Below are positions 63,075 through 63,237 of a DNA stretch of 63,237 bases, in pieces (within the stretch, counting starts at the first letter, position 1; every line of letters begins with the position of its first letter). A program made the translations under genes and the position numbers. The stretch is from Rubrivivax sp. (GTDB lineage Bacteria; Pseudomonadota; Gammaproteobacteria; Burkholderiales; Burkholderiaceae_C). Below the pieces are notes generated by a model that worked only from the letters and a program-made list of their open reading frames with translations, did no database searches and was not told the origin of the DNA. The DNA lies in assembly GCA_016789955.1 (NCBI GenBank), contig JAEUPB010000099.1:1-63237 (forward strand), given 5' to 3'.

Positions 63075-63237
63075 TCAGGCTTTCTCGATGTTGACGAGGA
63101 ACGCCTTGAACTCCGGCGTCTGCGAGTTCGCGTCACCCACGTAGGGGGTCAGCGCATTCGCGAGATACCCGTTCTGCGTCACGCCCTTGAAGCCCCAATG
63201 GATGGGGATGCCCACGTGGTGCACCTTCTTGCCGTTG
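63075..63237 (-). CDS. fdoG: Formate dehydrogenase alpha subunit, C-terminal end (partial)
   Basis: Only the last 53 codons are in the window. They encode [13 protein letters not shown] and [17 protein letters not shown], ending NIEKA, which match the C-terminus of the selenocysteine-containing, membrane-bound formate dehydrogenase alpha subunit. The molybdenum site and the expected in-frame UGA with its SECIS lie beyond 63237. The downstream selA, selB and selC genes support a selenoprotein. Confidence 0.9.
   Translation of the reverse strand, partial: NGKKVHHVGIPIHWGFKGVTQNGYLANALTPYVGDANSQTPEFKAFLVNIEKA

Noticed and set aside
62189-63136. Longer start for the formate dehydrogenase beta subunit
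   Set aside because: The extra Arg/Ser-rich N-terminus overlaps the alpha-subunit C-terminus in another frame; the start at 63064 matches family length.

Overview
The window is very GC-rich DNA from a Gram-negative bacterium. Gene content and order (Bug-type binding proteins, the urease/urt pairing, NarL-type regulators, and a selenocysteine and formate dehydrogenase cluster) suggest a Burkholderiales betaproteobacterium of the Rubrivivax/Leptothrix kind. This placement is inferred from gene families only.

Layout. 1-2051 is the right end of an integrated element: a tyrosine integrase, a truncated gene coupled to it, an IS66 transposase remnant, and an attachment site formed by the 3' end of a threonine tRNA. 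The displaced terminator of that tRNA follows. 2132-14279 is a phospho-signalling and secreted-protein region: two Ser/Thr kinases, an ECF sigma factor, an FHA-domain trypsin-like protease, a PP2C phosphatase, lipoproteins, a Q/N/Y-rich secreted protein and a subtilisin-like protease. A 38-bp sequence occurs three times in it, each time ahead of a reading frame. 14692-29455 holds an FAD oxidoreductase, an RND efflux pair, TerC, a three-gene histidine-kinase phosphorelay operon, a Crp/Fnr regulator, a zinc metallopeptidase, dcd and a ketopantoate reductase homologue. 29468-34342 is an uncharacterised operon (GntR regulator, Bug binding protein, phosphosulfolactate-synthase-like protein, DUF3604 protein).

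34418-52092 is a urea-nitrogen region. The minus strand carries ureA-B-C-E and then ureF-G-D, interrupted by an oppositely oriented persulfide dioxygenase-rhodanese fusion. The plus strand carries an unusual NCS1-permease/hybrid histidine kinase fusion, its response regulator, an aldo/keto reductase, and the urea ABC transporter urtABCDE. The likely logic is that the permease-kinase senses a nitrogen compound, the NarL-type regulator drives urt and/or ure, Urt imports urea, and urease hydrolyses it.

52140-56934 holds an ASCH-domain protein, a second Crp/Fnr regulator beside a small DUF2892 membrane protein with an FNR-like palindrome, a nitroreductase, a PepSY membrane protein, and a DsrE plus lipoyl-carrier pair. 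56956-63237 is a selenium and formate module on the minus strand: fdhA (only its C-terminus is in the window), fdhB, fdhI, fdhE, selA, selB and the tRNA-Sec gene selC, which lies 7 bp after selB. The module suggests a selenocysteine-containing formate dehydrogenase.
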